Source: DASQZK01 sp963732905 (GTDB lineage Bacteria; Bacteroidota; Bacteroidia; Bacteroidales; GCA-2748055). Taken from it: 64,000 nucleotides of DNA. The stretch spans positions 434,001 through 498,000 of the forward strand of contig CAVTBM010000006.1 in the NCBI GenBank assembly GCA_963732905.1, written 5' to 3'. Below, piece by piece: positions 1-7,762 of this stretch (the first letter of the stretch is position 1; every line of letters begins with the position of its first letter). The translations under genes were made by a program, and so were the position numbers. The notes beneath the pieces are model-generated. The model did no database searches and was not told the DNA's origin. It saw only the letters and a program-made list of their open reading frames with translations.

Positions 1-1183
1 CCCGGTTCACGAAATTTCCGAAAATCGCCACCAATTCGTTATTGTTCCTGGCCTGGAAATCTTTCCAGGTAAAATCGTTGTCTTTCGTTTCCGGGGCGTT
101 GGCACAGAGAACATATCTCAACACATCCTGCTGATCTTTAAAATCATCCAGGTATTCGTGAAGCCACACTGCCCAGTTTTTAGAGGTTGACAGTTTGTCT
201 CCTTCAAGGTTGAGAAATTCATTGGCCGGGACATTCTCCGGGAGAATATAACTACCCTCCGCTTTGAGCATGACCGGGAAAACGATACAATGAAACACAA
301 TGTTGTCCTTCCCGATGAAATGGATCATCCGCGTTTCCTTGTCTTTCCAGTATTTTTCCCAATCGGGGGTCAGCTCTTTGGTGGCGGAAATATATCCGAT
401 CGGAGCATCGAACCAAACGTACAGGACTTTGCCTTCCGCTCCGTCTACCGGGACAGGTATTCCCCAGTCCAGGTCGCGGCTGACGGCCCGGGGCTGGAGC
501 CCATTGTCGAGCCAGGATTTACACTGCCCGTATACATTGGGTTTCCAATGTTTGTTTTCTTCCAGGATCCACTTCCTCAGGAATCCTTCATACTTATCCA
601 GAGGCAGGAACCAGTGTTTGGTCTCTTTAAGCTGTGGCTGAGCACCGGAGATTGCTGATTTGGGATTGATCAGGTCTGTCGGATTCAGCGAAGAGCCGCA
701 TTTCTCACACTGATCACCATAAGCATTCTCATTGCCGCAAACCGGACAGGTGCCGGTAATGTACCGGTCAGCCAGGAACTGTTGTACTTCAGGGTCATAA
801 TACTGTTCGGTGGTTTTCTCAATAAATATCCCTTTATCATAGAGTGTTCTGAAAATTTCAGATGCCGTGTCATAATGCACCGGTGAAGTGGTTCGGGAAT
901 ATATATCGAACGAGATGCCGAATTTTTCGAAGGAATCCTTGTTCATCTGATGATACTTGTCTACGATCACCTGTGGAGACACTCCTTCCTGACGGGCTTT
1001 AATGGTGATGGGAACACCATGCTCGTCGGAACCGCATACGAAAATAATATCTTCACCTTTCATTCGGAGGTATCGGGCAAAAATATCGGCCGGAACATAT
1101 ACGCCTGCCAGGTGACCAAGGTGAATGGGCCCATTGGCATAGGGCAGGGCGGCGGTGAGAAGGAATCGTTTATAATCGGTCAT
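1..1183 (-). CDS. metG: Methionyl-tRNA synthetase, N-terminal ~394 residues (cut by left window edge)
   Basis: Charges tRNA-Met with methionine in the cytoplasm. The minus-strand reading frame starts at an ATG at 1183-1181 (MTDYKRFLLTAALPYANG) and stays open to base 1. Visible class I motifs are the HIGH signature in the form HLGH (GPIHLGHLAG), a zinc knuckle with two Cys pairs (CPVCG and CEKCG, about residues 147-164), and the KMSKS loop in the form KLSTS followed by KNWAVW. The window ends just after the NNNELVAIFGN segment that begins the anticodon-binding region. The anticodon-binding part and any C-terminal tRNA-binding domain lie outside. A -7 box is found 33 bases upstream of the start. 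Confidence 0.97.
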   Translation of the reverse strand, partial: MTDYKRFLLTAALPYANGPIHLGHLAGVYVPADIFARYLRMKGEDIIFVCGSDEHGVPITIKARQEGVSPQVIVDKYHQMNKDSFEKFGISFDIYSRTTSPVHYDTASEIFRTLYDKGIFIEKTTEQYYDPEVQQFLADRYITGTCPVCGNENAYGDQCEKCGSSLNPTDLINPKSAISGAQPQLKETKHWFLPLDKYEGFLRKWILEENKHWKPNVYGQCKSWLDNGLQPRAVSRDLDWGIPVPVDGAEGKVLYVWFDAPIGYISATKELTPDWEKYWKDKETRMIHFIGKDNIVFHCIVFPVMLKAEGSYILPENVPANEFLNLEGDKLSTSKNWAVWLHEYLDDFKDQQDVLRYVLCANAPETKDNDFTWKDFQARNNNELVAIFGNFVNR

Positions 1184-1215
1184 GGATCAGGAAATAATGA
1201 ATTTTTTACGATCTG

Positions 1216-1223
1216 CAAAGATA
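1216..1223 (-). promoter_or_regulatory. Bacteroidota -7 promoter box for metG
   Basis: TATCTTTG on the minus strand, an exact match to TAnnTTTG, 33 bases before the metG ATG. No clear -33 TTG at the usual spacing. Confidence 0.55.
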
Positions 1224-1331
1224 AGGAATAATATGATGATTTCGGATTACGAATGGTGGATTTCAGGGTGTCGCCCAAATCCGGACTGCCTATTCCGTAT
1301 ACGTAATCATAACAATTTGTATATTTACAAA

Positions 1332-2237
1332 ATGATAACACCTGAATTTCTCAAACCGGGAGATACGATCGGAATTGTTGCCCCGGCACGAAAAATTGAA
1401 GAAGCGGATATCTCATTTTTTCTTGAAAAGTGCGGGGAATGGGGACTTGAATGCGTCCTGGGAAAACATCTTCTCGGAAGCTATAACCAGTTTTCCGGGA
1501 CAGACGAAGAGCGTGCCGCCGACCTTCAGAATATGATCGATGATCCGCAAATTAAAGCGATCATCTGTGCCCGGGGGGGATACGGATCATTAAGGACCCT
1601 TCAGCTTACGGACTTCTCAAACCTGGCAAAATTCCCGAAATGGGTTGCCGGTTTTTCGGATATTACTGTCTTTCATTCCTACATCAACAAGTTCCCCGGC
1701 ATCGAAACCCTGCACTCACCCATGCCCTTTAACTTCAGAAATGAATACGATGAAGAGAGTGCAGAATACCTTCGTAAAGCATTGTTCGGTGAAAAAACGG
1801 ACTACAGCTTCCCCTCCCATCCTCTAAATGCGGAAGGCTCAGCCCTTGGGGAACTGTCGGGAGGAAACCTGTCCATTCTCGTCAGCATCAATGGCACAAT
1901 ATGGTTTCCCGATTTCAGAAATAAGATCCTTTTTCTTGAGGACGTCGACGAGTACCTTTATAATATAGACCGGATGATGCTGAATCTTTTGCACAGCGGA
2001 GTATTTCACAAAATAAAGGGGCTGGTTGCCGGTGGGTTTACCAGGATGCATGACAATGATATCCCGTTTGGAAAAAATGCGGAGGAAATTATCTCCGAAA
2101 TCTCCCGTAAATTCAGGATCCCGGTGTGTTTCGGATTTCCCGCCGGTCATTTATTGAAGAACAAAACGCTGATTTTTGGACGTCAAACTCTATTAAGGGT
2201 GGAACCGGGAACCTGTTCCCTTACGTTTAACCCTTAA
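1332..2237 (+). CDS. LD-carboxypeptidase (peptidase family S66)
   Basis: Predicted to remove the terminal D-residue from tetrapeptide stems of recycled murein (LdcA-type reaction). Protein of 301 residues. The S66 catalytic triad is visible: Ser in GGYGS (about residue 86), Glu in the segment LEDVDEYLYNIDRM, and His in GFPAGH near the C terminus. The frame is open further upstream, but ATG 1332 (MITPEFLKPGDTIGIVAPA) matches the family N terminus, and the extra upstream codons overlap the divergent metG 5' end. It is followed 10 bases later by the YraN-like gene, so the next two genes probably share its transcript. Confidence 0.92.
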   Translation: MITPEFLKPGDTIGIVAPARKIEEADISFFLEKCGEWGLECVLGKHLLGSYNQFSGTDEERAADLQNMIDDPQIKAIICARGGYGSLRTLQLTDFSNLAKFPKWVAGFSDITVFHSYINKFPGIETLHSPMPFNFRNEYDEESAEYLRKALFGEKTDYSFPSHPLNAEGSALGELSGGNLSILVSINGTIWFPDFRNKILFLEDVDEYLYNIDRMMLNLLHSGVFHKIKGLVAGGFTRMHDNDIPFGKNAEEIISEISRKFRIPVCFGFPAGHLLKNKTLIFGRQTLLRVEPGTCSLTFNP

Positions 2238-2247
2238 ACAGATTTGT

Positions 2248-2616
2248 ATGTCAGCAAATACCGAAACCGGGAAAAAGGCAGAGGACCTTGCCCGTGAATT
2301 CCTTGCCGGCAAGGGATATAAAATACTCACCGTTAACTGGAGGTACTGTCATAAGGAGATTGATATCATCGCTGAATATGATAACCGGCTGATCATCGTG
2401 GAGGTGAAAAGTACGATCGAAAGCAATTACAGTAACCCTTCCGAACTGCTCAGCAACCGGAAAATGCGATATATTGTGGATGCGGCGGAGGCTTATATTT
2501 TTGAATATGATGTACACAAAGAAGTCCGTTTTGATCTTATTGCCGTCATTTTCTCCCGGAAAGGTCACAAAATTGAACATATCGAATCCGCCATTATACC
2601 GGGTGTAAACTGGTAA
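2248..2616 (+). CDS. UPF0102/YraN-like endonuclease-fold protein
   Basis: 122 residues with the restriction-endonuclease-like core of the UPF0102 family: a helix with TGKKAEDLAREFLAGKGY, then EIDIIAEYDNRLIIVEVK, which carries the D...ExK metal-binding pattern. Family members are small conserved proteins thought to act on nucleic acids or Holliday-like structures; function is not settled. It sits 10 bases behind the LD-carboxypeptidase and 3 bases ahead of the YjbR-like gene, consistent with a single operon. Confidence 0.88.
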   Translation: MSANTETGKKAEDLAREFLAGKGYKILTVNWRYCHKEIDIIAEYDNRLIIVEVKSTIESNYSNPSELLSNRKMRYIVDAAEAYIFEYDVHKEVRFDLIAVIFSRKGHKIEHIESAIIPGVNW

Positions 2617-2619
2617 ACT

Positions 2620-2973
2620 ATGAATGCAGAAGAAATCAGGGAATATTGTCTCTCAAAACCCGGTGTAACGGAAGGATTCCCTTTCAATGACACGGCATTG
2701 GTCTTTAAAGTGGCCGGAAAGATGTTCGCTTTACTGGACCTTTCTGAAAACAGCAGGGGATTAACACTAAAATGTGATCCTGACCTTGCCCTTGAACTCA
2801 GGGAACAGCATCCTGAGGTTACACCTGCATATCACTTTAATAAAAAATTCTGGAATACCGTATTGGTTGACCAGGTAAGCAGCGATGAGCTGAAAGGATG
2901 GATCAGTCATTCCTACCTGGAGGTTATCAAAAAACTGCCCCTGCGCGACCAGCAGAGATTCGGGACAGGATAA
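2620..2973 (+). CDS. MmcQ/YjbR family protein
   Basis: 117 residues matching the MmcQ/YjbR (CyaY-like fold) family along its full length: an N-terminal helix (EEIREYCLSKPGVTEGFPF), the KVAGKMFALL strand pair, KCDPDLALELRE, and the WNTV...ISHSYLEVIKKL C-terminal part. Members bind DNA in at least one case, but the physiological role is generally unknown. Third gene of the ldcA-like/YraN-like group, 3 bases after the previous stop. Confidence 0.88.
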   Translation: MNAEEIREYCLSKPGVTEGFPFNDTALVFKVAGKMFALLDLSENSRGLTLKCDPDLALELREQHPEVTPAYHFNKKFWNTVLVDQVSSDELKGWISHSYLEVIKKLPLRDQQRFGTG

Positions 2974-3040
2974 ACCGATTCAGACCTGAATAAGCCTTCC
3001 CGGTAATCCGTGACTGTTAAAATCTTTAAACCAAAATATT

Positions 3041-3607
3041 ATGAAACGTATCTTTCGGTATTTTTTACAGGGTTTGCTTTACATTGCCCCATTGGGTCTG
3101 ACGCTCTATATCATTTATTTTCTTTTCACCCTGCTCGACGGATTGTTCAGCCGGTACATCGATGAATATCTGAATTTCCATATACCCGGGCTCGGATTGC
3201 TGGGACTATTCATCCTCATTACTCTGCTGGGTATAGTTGGTCATTCTATTATTTTCAAGCCCATCCGCCTGCTGGTTAGTCGTATCTTTGACCGTACGCC
3301 ATTGCTGAGCCTCATCTACAGCTCTATCCGTGATTTACTGAATGCCTTCGTCGGTAAGGAAAAGAAGTTCAACCAGCCTGTCCTGGTAAAAGTGAATCCC
3401 ATTTCGGAACTTGAAAAAGTAGGATTCCTCACGCAGGAAGATCTTACAGACCTTGGTATCAAAGACAAAGTCGCCGTGTATTTCCCACATTCCTATAACT
3501 TTTCGGGAGAGCTCTTCATCGTACCGTCGGAACATGTGAAACCTTTCCCTATGAGTCCCACGGAAGCGATGAAGTTCATTGTTTCAGGGGGTGTGGCCAG
3601 GAACTGA
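3041..3607 (+). CDS. DUF502 family inner-membrane protein
   Basis: 188 residues. Two N-terminal membrane segments (about residues 9-30 and 48-68) are followed by a soluble part with the family pattern TPLLSLIYSSIRDL and, later, VAVYFPHSYNFSGELFIVP. This is the DUF502 layout. The function of the family is unknown. It converges on the LuxE-like gene, with stop codons only 9 bases apart and no obvious terminator between them. Confidence 0.88.
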   Translation: MKRIFRYFLQGLLYIAPLGLTLYIIYFLFTLLDGLFSRYIDEYLNFHIPGLGLLGLFILITLLGIVGHSIIFKPIRLLVSRIFDRTPLLSLIYSSIRDLLNAFVGKEKKFNQPVLVKVNPISELEKVGFLTQEDLTDLGIKDKVAVYFPHSYNFSGELFIVPSEHVKPFPMSPTEAMKFIVSGGVARN

Positions 3608-3616
3608 TGTGCATTT

Positions 3617-4585
3617 TCAGGCGATCAGAAGGTTACAACCCCTGACATCGGAATTGTCCATTCTTCCAAGGACTTCAAATGTTCCGTCAGGATTGGATCT
3701 TCCAAGGTCAGATGTGGAGATGAATGCGCATGAATGATAATTCGCCAGGTCAACGATGCTGATCAGTCCGGTGCTTCCCGGGGGCAGGTAGTTAAAAGGA
3801 TCATGAGTGTCGCGGATCAGCACTTTCATCCAGGGCGGGGTCCTGAAAAGACCTTTACCCTGTGAATACGCCTGGGAAAGAAGTTCGGTCATGCCGTACT
3901 CCGAATGAATGGTCGCGACTCCAAAGCTCCTTGTCAGTAGTTGATGAACTTCCTCCCTGACCAGTTCCTTTTTGCGTCCCTTCATGCCCCCCGTTTCCAT
4001 GAAAAGTATACCGGAAAAGTTTTCCCTGCAGGCTTCAGCCAGATCGGTAAGGGCGAAACTCACTCCCAGAAGGATGGTTTTTTGTTTTTGAGCCTGCAAA
4101 CGGCGCAGCGTGGATAGCAGTTTATCATGATCATAGAGGTAAAAGCCACTGTCGGTATGCCCGGAAGCGCGGATAAGATGTTCCGCCATATAAACCAGCG
4201 AAGATCCCTCCCGTTCCAGGTAAGACGGCAAAAGGGCCAGAAAACACCAGTCGTTTGCCGCACCGTAAAACCATTCAAATCCTTTCATAAAACTTTCCCG
4301 GTACAACCCCGCATCGGCCACAAAATGCCGGCTTCTCTCCATCCCCGTTGTGCCGCTCAACTCAAAAACAATCTCCGGCTCCTTCCCGCTATCGGTGATC
4401 CTGTGGTATTTAAAAAATTCAACCGGTAAAAACGGGATGTCTTCAATTGCCCTCACAGCCTTCACATCAGTGCCGAGTGCACCTGCAAATTTTCCAAATA
4501 CAGGAACATGTTCAACCTGGTACCTGAAAATCTCCAGTGCCTTACGATGAAATTGATCTTCCGTATAGTCCCTGATAAGTTTCAT
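3617..4585 (-). CDS. LuxE-like acyl-protein synthetase / AMP-forming ligase domain protein
   Basis: 322 residues of the LuxE/PaaK-like branch of adenylate-forming enzymes. The phosphate-binding motif is seen as FELSGTTGMERS (about residues 93-104), the later adenylate motif as EYGMTELLSQAY, and a Cys sits just before the C terminus (DVRGCNLLIA), where LuxE proteins carry their acylated Cys. LuxE activates a fatty acid and passes it to a reductase. No luxC- or luxD-like gene is nearby, so the substrate is unknown; in Bacteroidota such orphan homologues often sit near lipid or secondary-metabolite genes. The ATG at 4585 lies only 6 bases after a perfect -7 box, so the mRNA may be almost leaderless. 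Confidence 0.82.
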   Translation of the reverse strand: MKLIRDYTEDQFHRKALEIFRYQVEHVPVFGKFAGALGTDVKAVRAIEDIPFLPVEFFKYHRITDSGKEPEIVFELSGTTGMERSRHFVADAGLYRESFMKGFEWFYGAANDWCFLALLPSYLEREGSSLVYMAEHLIRASGHTDSGFYLYDHDKLLSTLRRLQAQKQKTILLGVSFALTDLAEACRENFSGILFMETGGMKGRKKELVREEVHQLLTRSFGVATIHSEYGMTELLSQAYSQGKGLFRTPPWMKVLIRDTHDPFNYLPPGSTGLISIVDLANYHSCAFISTSDLGRSNPDGTFEVLGRMDNSDVRGCNLLIA

Positions 4586-4591
4586 TCAGAA

Positions 4592-4599
4592 CAAAATTA
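4592..4599 (-). promoter_or_regulatory. -7 box abutting the LuxE-like start codon
   Basis: TAATTTTG on the minus strand, followed by only six bases before the ATG at 4585. If used, transcription would begin within a few bases of the start codon. Confidence 0.45.
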
Positions 4600-4666
4600 G
4601 GGATATTTGGGCAATGTGGTACATTTTGGGGGTTGGATTTATGGAGAAGAAGGGATGCGGAAAGGC

Positions 4667-5130
4667 GAAAGGCAAAAGGCGAAAGGCGAAAGGAAAAAGA
4701 AAAATAATGAATATCGAATATCGAATATCGAATTGGGAGACGCGTGTAAAGACACAAACCCCGGTATGCGAAATCGTAGACGCATGCCTCGGCGTGCTTG
4801 CGATGAACGCCGGTTTCATATGAAAGGCGAAAGGCGAAAGGCGAAAGGCGAAAGGAAAAAGAAAAATAATGAATATCGAATATCGAATAATCGAATATCG
4901 AATTGGGAGACGCGTGAAAAGACACAAACCCCGGTATACGAAATCGTAGACGCACGCCTCGGCGTGCTTGCGATGAACGCCGGTTTCATATGAAAGGCGA
5001 AAGGCGAAAGGCGAAAGGGAAAGGAAAAAGAATAGAATAATCGAATATCGAATATCGAATTGGGAGACGCGTGTAAAGACACAAACCCCGGTATGCGAAA
5101 TCGTAGACGCACGCCTCGGCGTGCTTATGA
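4667..5130. repeat. Composite tandem repeat, three copies of ~157-170 bp
   Basis: Three near-identical units in a row. Each has (i) a run of the heptamer GGCGAAA, (ii) a run of GAATATC/GAATAT units, and (iii) about 100 bases with AATTGGGAGACGCG, ACACAAACCCCGGTATGC and the hairpin GCACGCCTCGGCGTGC. The AATTGGGAGA landmark falls at about 4731, 4901 and 5058, so the periods are 170 and 157. The difference arises in the microsatellite parts. Open frames exist on both strands only because the units are short-period repeats. Their translations (FRLSPFAFRLSP-like) are low complexity and I do not consider them genes. Confidence 0.9.
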
Positions 5131-5184
5131 TGATCACCGATTTCATCCATAGTAATGGGTTTTGGCGCCGTACCAAAAATGAAA

Positions 5185-5222
5185 AAAGCTTACCCGGGGA
5201 AGATCCCGCTCAGGTAAGCTTT
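5185..5222 (-). terminator. Intrinsic terminator downstream of pgk
   Basis: On the minus strand, a 10-bp perfect stem (AAAGCTTACC at 5185-5194 pairing with GGTAAGCTTT at 5213-5222) follows the pgk stop by 21 bases and is followed by a T-rich tract. Confidence 0.85.
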
Positions 5223-5243
5223 AAGTTAATATTGGGTAAATCG

Positions 5244-6437
5244 TTATTCTCCGCGAATAGCTTTAATGCCGGGAAGCTCTTTGCCTTCGATATATTCGAG
5301 CATAGCACCACCTCCCGTCGATACATAGCTGATCTTACCGGCCAGTCCGAACTTATTCACCGCAGCCACGGAATCGCCGCCACCGACAAGGCTGAAAGCC
5401 CCTTTTTCAGTAGCCTTTGCAATGGCTTCTGCGATAGCCACCGTTCCCTTACGGAAATTTTCCATTTCAAAAACACCCATAGGACCGTTCCACAGGATGG
5501 TTTTTGAATTCATGATTACCTGAGTAAACAGTTTAATGCTCTCCTCACCGATATCGAGGCCCATCCATCCTGCCTTGCCCTGGTCGATTTTTTCTTTTTT
5601 GGTGGCAGCGGCATTATCAAATTTGTCGGCTATCACCTGGTCGACCGGAAGGATGAGGTTAACACCTTTAGCTTTAGCCTTTTTCACCAGGTCAGCAGCG
5701 ACGTCAAGTTTATCTTCTTCGCAGAGTGAATTGCCGATCACTCCTCCGCGGGCTTTGATGAAGGTATAGGTCATCCCACCGCCGATGATCAGGTTATCGA
5801 CTTTGTCAAGAAGGTTTTCAATGACCATGATCTTATCCGATACTTTAGCGCCACCCATAATGGCTGTGAAGGGTTTCTCGGCACTTTTCAGAACCTTATC
5901 CATCGCCTGAAGCTCATTATTTATAAGGTAACCAAAGAGTTTATCATTGGGGAAGAAATTTGCCACAATGGTGGTAGAGGCATGGGCACGGTGGGCTGTA
6001 CCAAAAGCATCGTTTACGTATACGTCGGCCCCTTCAGCCAGCTTTTTAGAAAACGCTTCATCTCCCTTGGTTTCCTCCTTGTAGAAGCGAAGGTTTTCAA
6101 GAAGAAGAACTTCACCTGGTTTCAGCGATTTTTTCAGCTCAAGGGTTTTCTCCCCGATGCAGTCACCGGCAAACTTCACGGGAATGCCAAGGAGACCGGA
6201 AAGGTCACTGATAACGTGTTTCAGTGAGAATTTTTCCTCAGGACCCTCCTTTGGACGGCCAAGATGAGACATCAGGATGGCTGAACCACCGTCAGCAAGA
6301 ATCTTTTTTATGGTGGGAACGGCTGCCCTTATCCGGCTATCGTCGGTGACCTCAAACTTATCATTGAGAGGAACGTTGAAATCGACTCTCATGATTGCTT
6401 TTTTCCCTTTAAAATTGTAATGATCAACTGTAAGCAT
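5244..6437 (-). CDS. pgk: Phosphoglycerate kinase
   Basis: Glycolysis/gluconeogenesis: transfers phosphate between 1,3-bisphosphoglycerate and ADP. 397 residues, full family length. Visible features: the substrate-binding RVDFNVPL near the N terminus, SHLGRPK, NDAFGTAHRAHAST, the hinge ending IMGGAKVSDKI, the nucleotide-binding LWNGPMGVFE, and the C-terminal GGGDSVAAV...STGGGAMLEYIEGKELPG. It is monocistronic: it is divergent from holB, followed by a strong terminator, and preceded by a palindromic element that supplies its -7 box. Confidence 0.98.
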   Translation of the reverse strand: MLTVDHYNFKGKKAIMRVDFNVPLNDKFEVTDDSRIRAAVPTIKKILADGGSAILMSHLGRPKEGPEEKFSLKHVISDLSGLLGIPVKFAGDCIGEKTLELKKSLKPGEVLLLENLRFYKEETKGDEAFSKKLAEGADVYVNDAFGTAHRAHASTTIVANFFPNDKLFGYLINNELQAMDKVLKSAEKPFTAIMGGAKVSDKIMVIENLLDKVDNLIIGGGMTYTFIKARGGVIGNSLCEEDKLDVAADLVKKAKAKGVNLILPVDQVIADKFDNAAATKKEKIDQGKAGWMGLDIGEESIKLFTQVIMNSKTILWNGPMGVFEMENFRKGTVAIAEAIAKATEKGAFSLVGGGDSVAAVNKFGLAGKISYVSTGGGAMLEYIEGKELPGIKAIRGE

Positions 6438-6485
6438 ATCGTCAGATTTTACAGGTTACAAATAGGTTCTTTTTCAAATCAGGCT

Positions 6486-6493
6486 CAAAGGTA
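6486..6493 (-). promoter_or_regulatory. -7 box for pgk inside the palindrome arm
   Basis: TACCTTTG on the minus strand, an exact TAnnTTTG match, 48 bases before the pgk ATG. It forms the left end of the 63-bp palindrome. Confidence 0.55.
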
Positions 6494-6540
6494 AAAAAAT
6501 AAGTAGAGACGTTGCATGCAATGTCTCTACTTATTTTTTT

Positions 6541-6548
6541 TACCTTTG
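6541..6548 (+). promoter_or_regulatory. -7 box for holB inside the palindrome arm
   Basis: TACCTTTG, an exact TAnnTTTG match, 43 bases before the holB start. It is the mirror image of the pgk box at the other end of the same palindrome. Confidence 0.55.
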
Positions 6549-6591
6549 TTTTCTCCTACCCTTTCAAAGAAAATTTAATTCAGATTGACGA

Positions 6592-7716
6592 ATGTATTTC
6601 ATGAATATACCGGGGCACCGGGAGATCAAACAACGATTAATTCACTCGGCTAAAGGCAGCAGGATCAGCCACGCCCAGATGTTTTACGGTCCGGAAGGTT
6701 GCGGCAGCCTGGCCCTGGCCCTGGCATATGCCCGTTTTATCTCCTGTACAGACAGGCTTGAAGAGGATGCCTGCGGGAAGTGTCCGTCATGCGTGAAATA
6801 CAATAAACTGGCGCATCCTGATCTGCATTTTGTGTTCCCTGCCCCTTCGGCTGGTACAGGTGTAGAATCCGCTTCCGATAATCTCCTTGAAAAATGGAGG
6901 GAAGCCCTCCTTGAAAATCCGTATATGGATCAGTTTCAATGGTACGAGAAAATTGGCATGGAGAATAAGCAGGGACTGATCGGAGCGAAAGAAAGTTCCG
7001 GGATCATCCGGAAACTAAGTCTTAAATCGTACGAGTCGGATTATAAGGTCCTCATCATGTGGCTTCCGGAGAGGATGAACTCCACGGCAGCGAACAAACT
7101 TTTAAAGCTTATTGAAGAACCTCCGGCCGGCACTCTCTTCCTTCTCGTCTCGGAGGCGCCTGAAGATGTCCTCCCAACCATTCAGAGCAGGACACAGATG
7201 ATCAAAATAGGCCGCTTAAGCGATGAGGACGTAGAAAAGGGTCTCAGGGAAAAATTTCCCGACAGTGATGAACTCATTACCAATGCGGTACGGCTGGCCA
7301 ACGGTAATTTCAACAAAGCCATGACGGCTGTGAATGCGGACGAGCAAAACAGGTATAATTTCGATAAGTTTGTTGAGCTCATGCGCCTGTCTTTCGGAAA
7401 AAAGGTGACAGATCTTGTGGTATGGACCGATGAAATATCGGGTACCGGAAGGGAAAAACAAAAAATGTTTCTGGCCAATGCCATGAGACTGGTCAGGGAG
7501 AATTTTATGCTGAACCTCGGCAAAAAAGATATTACCCATATGGCGGTATATGAAGATGAATTTTCCGAAAAGTTTAGCCGGTTCATTCATCGTGAAAATG
7601 TTTATGCCCTGTATGAAGAACTGAATACAGCCTATAATCACATCTCTGCAAATGCTTATGCAAAGATCGTCTTTCTTGATCTTTCCCTGAAAATCATAAG
7701 GTTGCTGCATATATGA
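6592..7716 (+). CDS. holB: DNA polymerase III subunit delta'
   Basis: Clamp-loader subunit that helps load the sliding clamp at the replication fork. 374 residues. The AAA+ N-terminal fold is clear (HREIKQRLIHSA, then GPEGCGSLALALAYA). The P-loop lacks the catalytic Lys, as expected for delta', which does not hydrolyse ATP. A zinc module (CGKCPSC, about residues 61-67) and the sensor region (NKLLKLIEEPPAGTLFLLVSE...LPTIQSRTQMIK) follow. ATG 6592 or ATG 6601 could be the start. It is followed directly by ricT and gldH, an arrangement common in Bacteroidota. Confidence 0.95.
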   Translation: MYFMNIPGHREIKQRLIHSAKGSRISHAQMFYGPEGCGSLALALAYARFISCTDRLEEDACGKCPSCVKYNKLAHPDLHFVFPAPSAGTGVESASDNLLEKWREALLENPYMDQFQWYEKIGMENKQGLIGAKESSGIIRKLSLKSYESDYKVLIMWLPERMNSTAANKLLKLIEEPPAGTLFLLVSEAPEDVLPTIQSRTQMIKIGRLSDEDVEKGLREKFPDSDELITNAVRLANGNFNKAMTAVNADEQNRYNFDKFVELMRLSFGKKVTDLVVWTDEISGTGREKQKMFLANAMRLVRENFMLNLGKKDITHMAVYEDEFSEKFSRFIHRENVYALYEELNTAYNHISANAYAKIVFLDLSLKIIRLLHI

Positions 7717-7727
7717 TTTTTTTACGC

Positions 7728-7735
7728 TACTTTTG
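7728..7735 (+). promoter_or_regulatory. -7 box for ricT
   Basis: TACTTTTG, an exact TAnnTTTG match, 27 bases before ATG 7763. It overlaps the TTG of a longer possible frame, which argues against that upstream start. Confidence 0.55.
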
Positions 7736-7762
7736 TGTCATACAACCAACAGACGATGTGCT

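Larger units (their letters stand above)
6486..6548. repeat. 63-bp near-perfect palindrome carrying divergent -7 boxes
   Basis: An inverted repeat that begins CAAAGGTAAAAAAATAAG and ends CTTATTTTTTTTACCTTTG. The centre is GTAGAGACGTTGCATGC followed by AATGTCTCTAC. Only one or two positions break the symmetry. The central part belongs to the GTAGAGACG...CGTCTCTAC type of dispersed palindromes I know from Bacteroidota and cyanobacterial genomes (memory, not searched). It is the sole element between pgk and holB. Confidence 0.85.

Noticed and set aside
4586..5176. Long open frames on both strands in the repeat block (translations rich in PFAFRLSP or KGERRKAK)
   Set aside because: They arise from short-period repeats whose units lack stops, overlap each other on both strands, and have no domain or proper start.
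7733..7762. TTG start for ricT
   Set aside because: The TTG is the end of the -7 promoter box; ATG 7763 is the better start.
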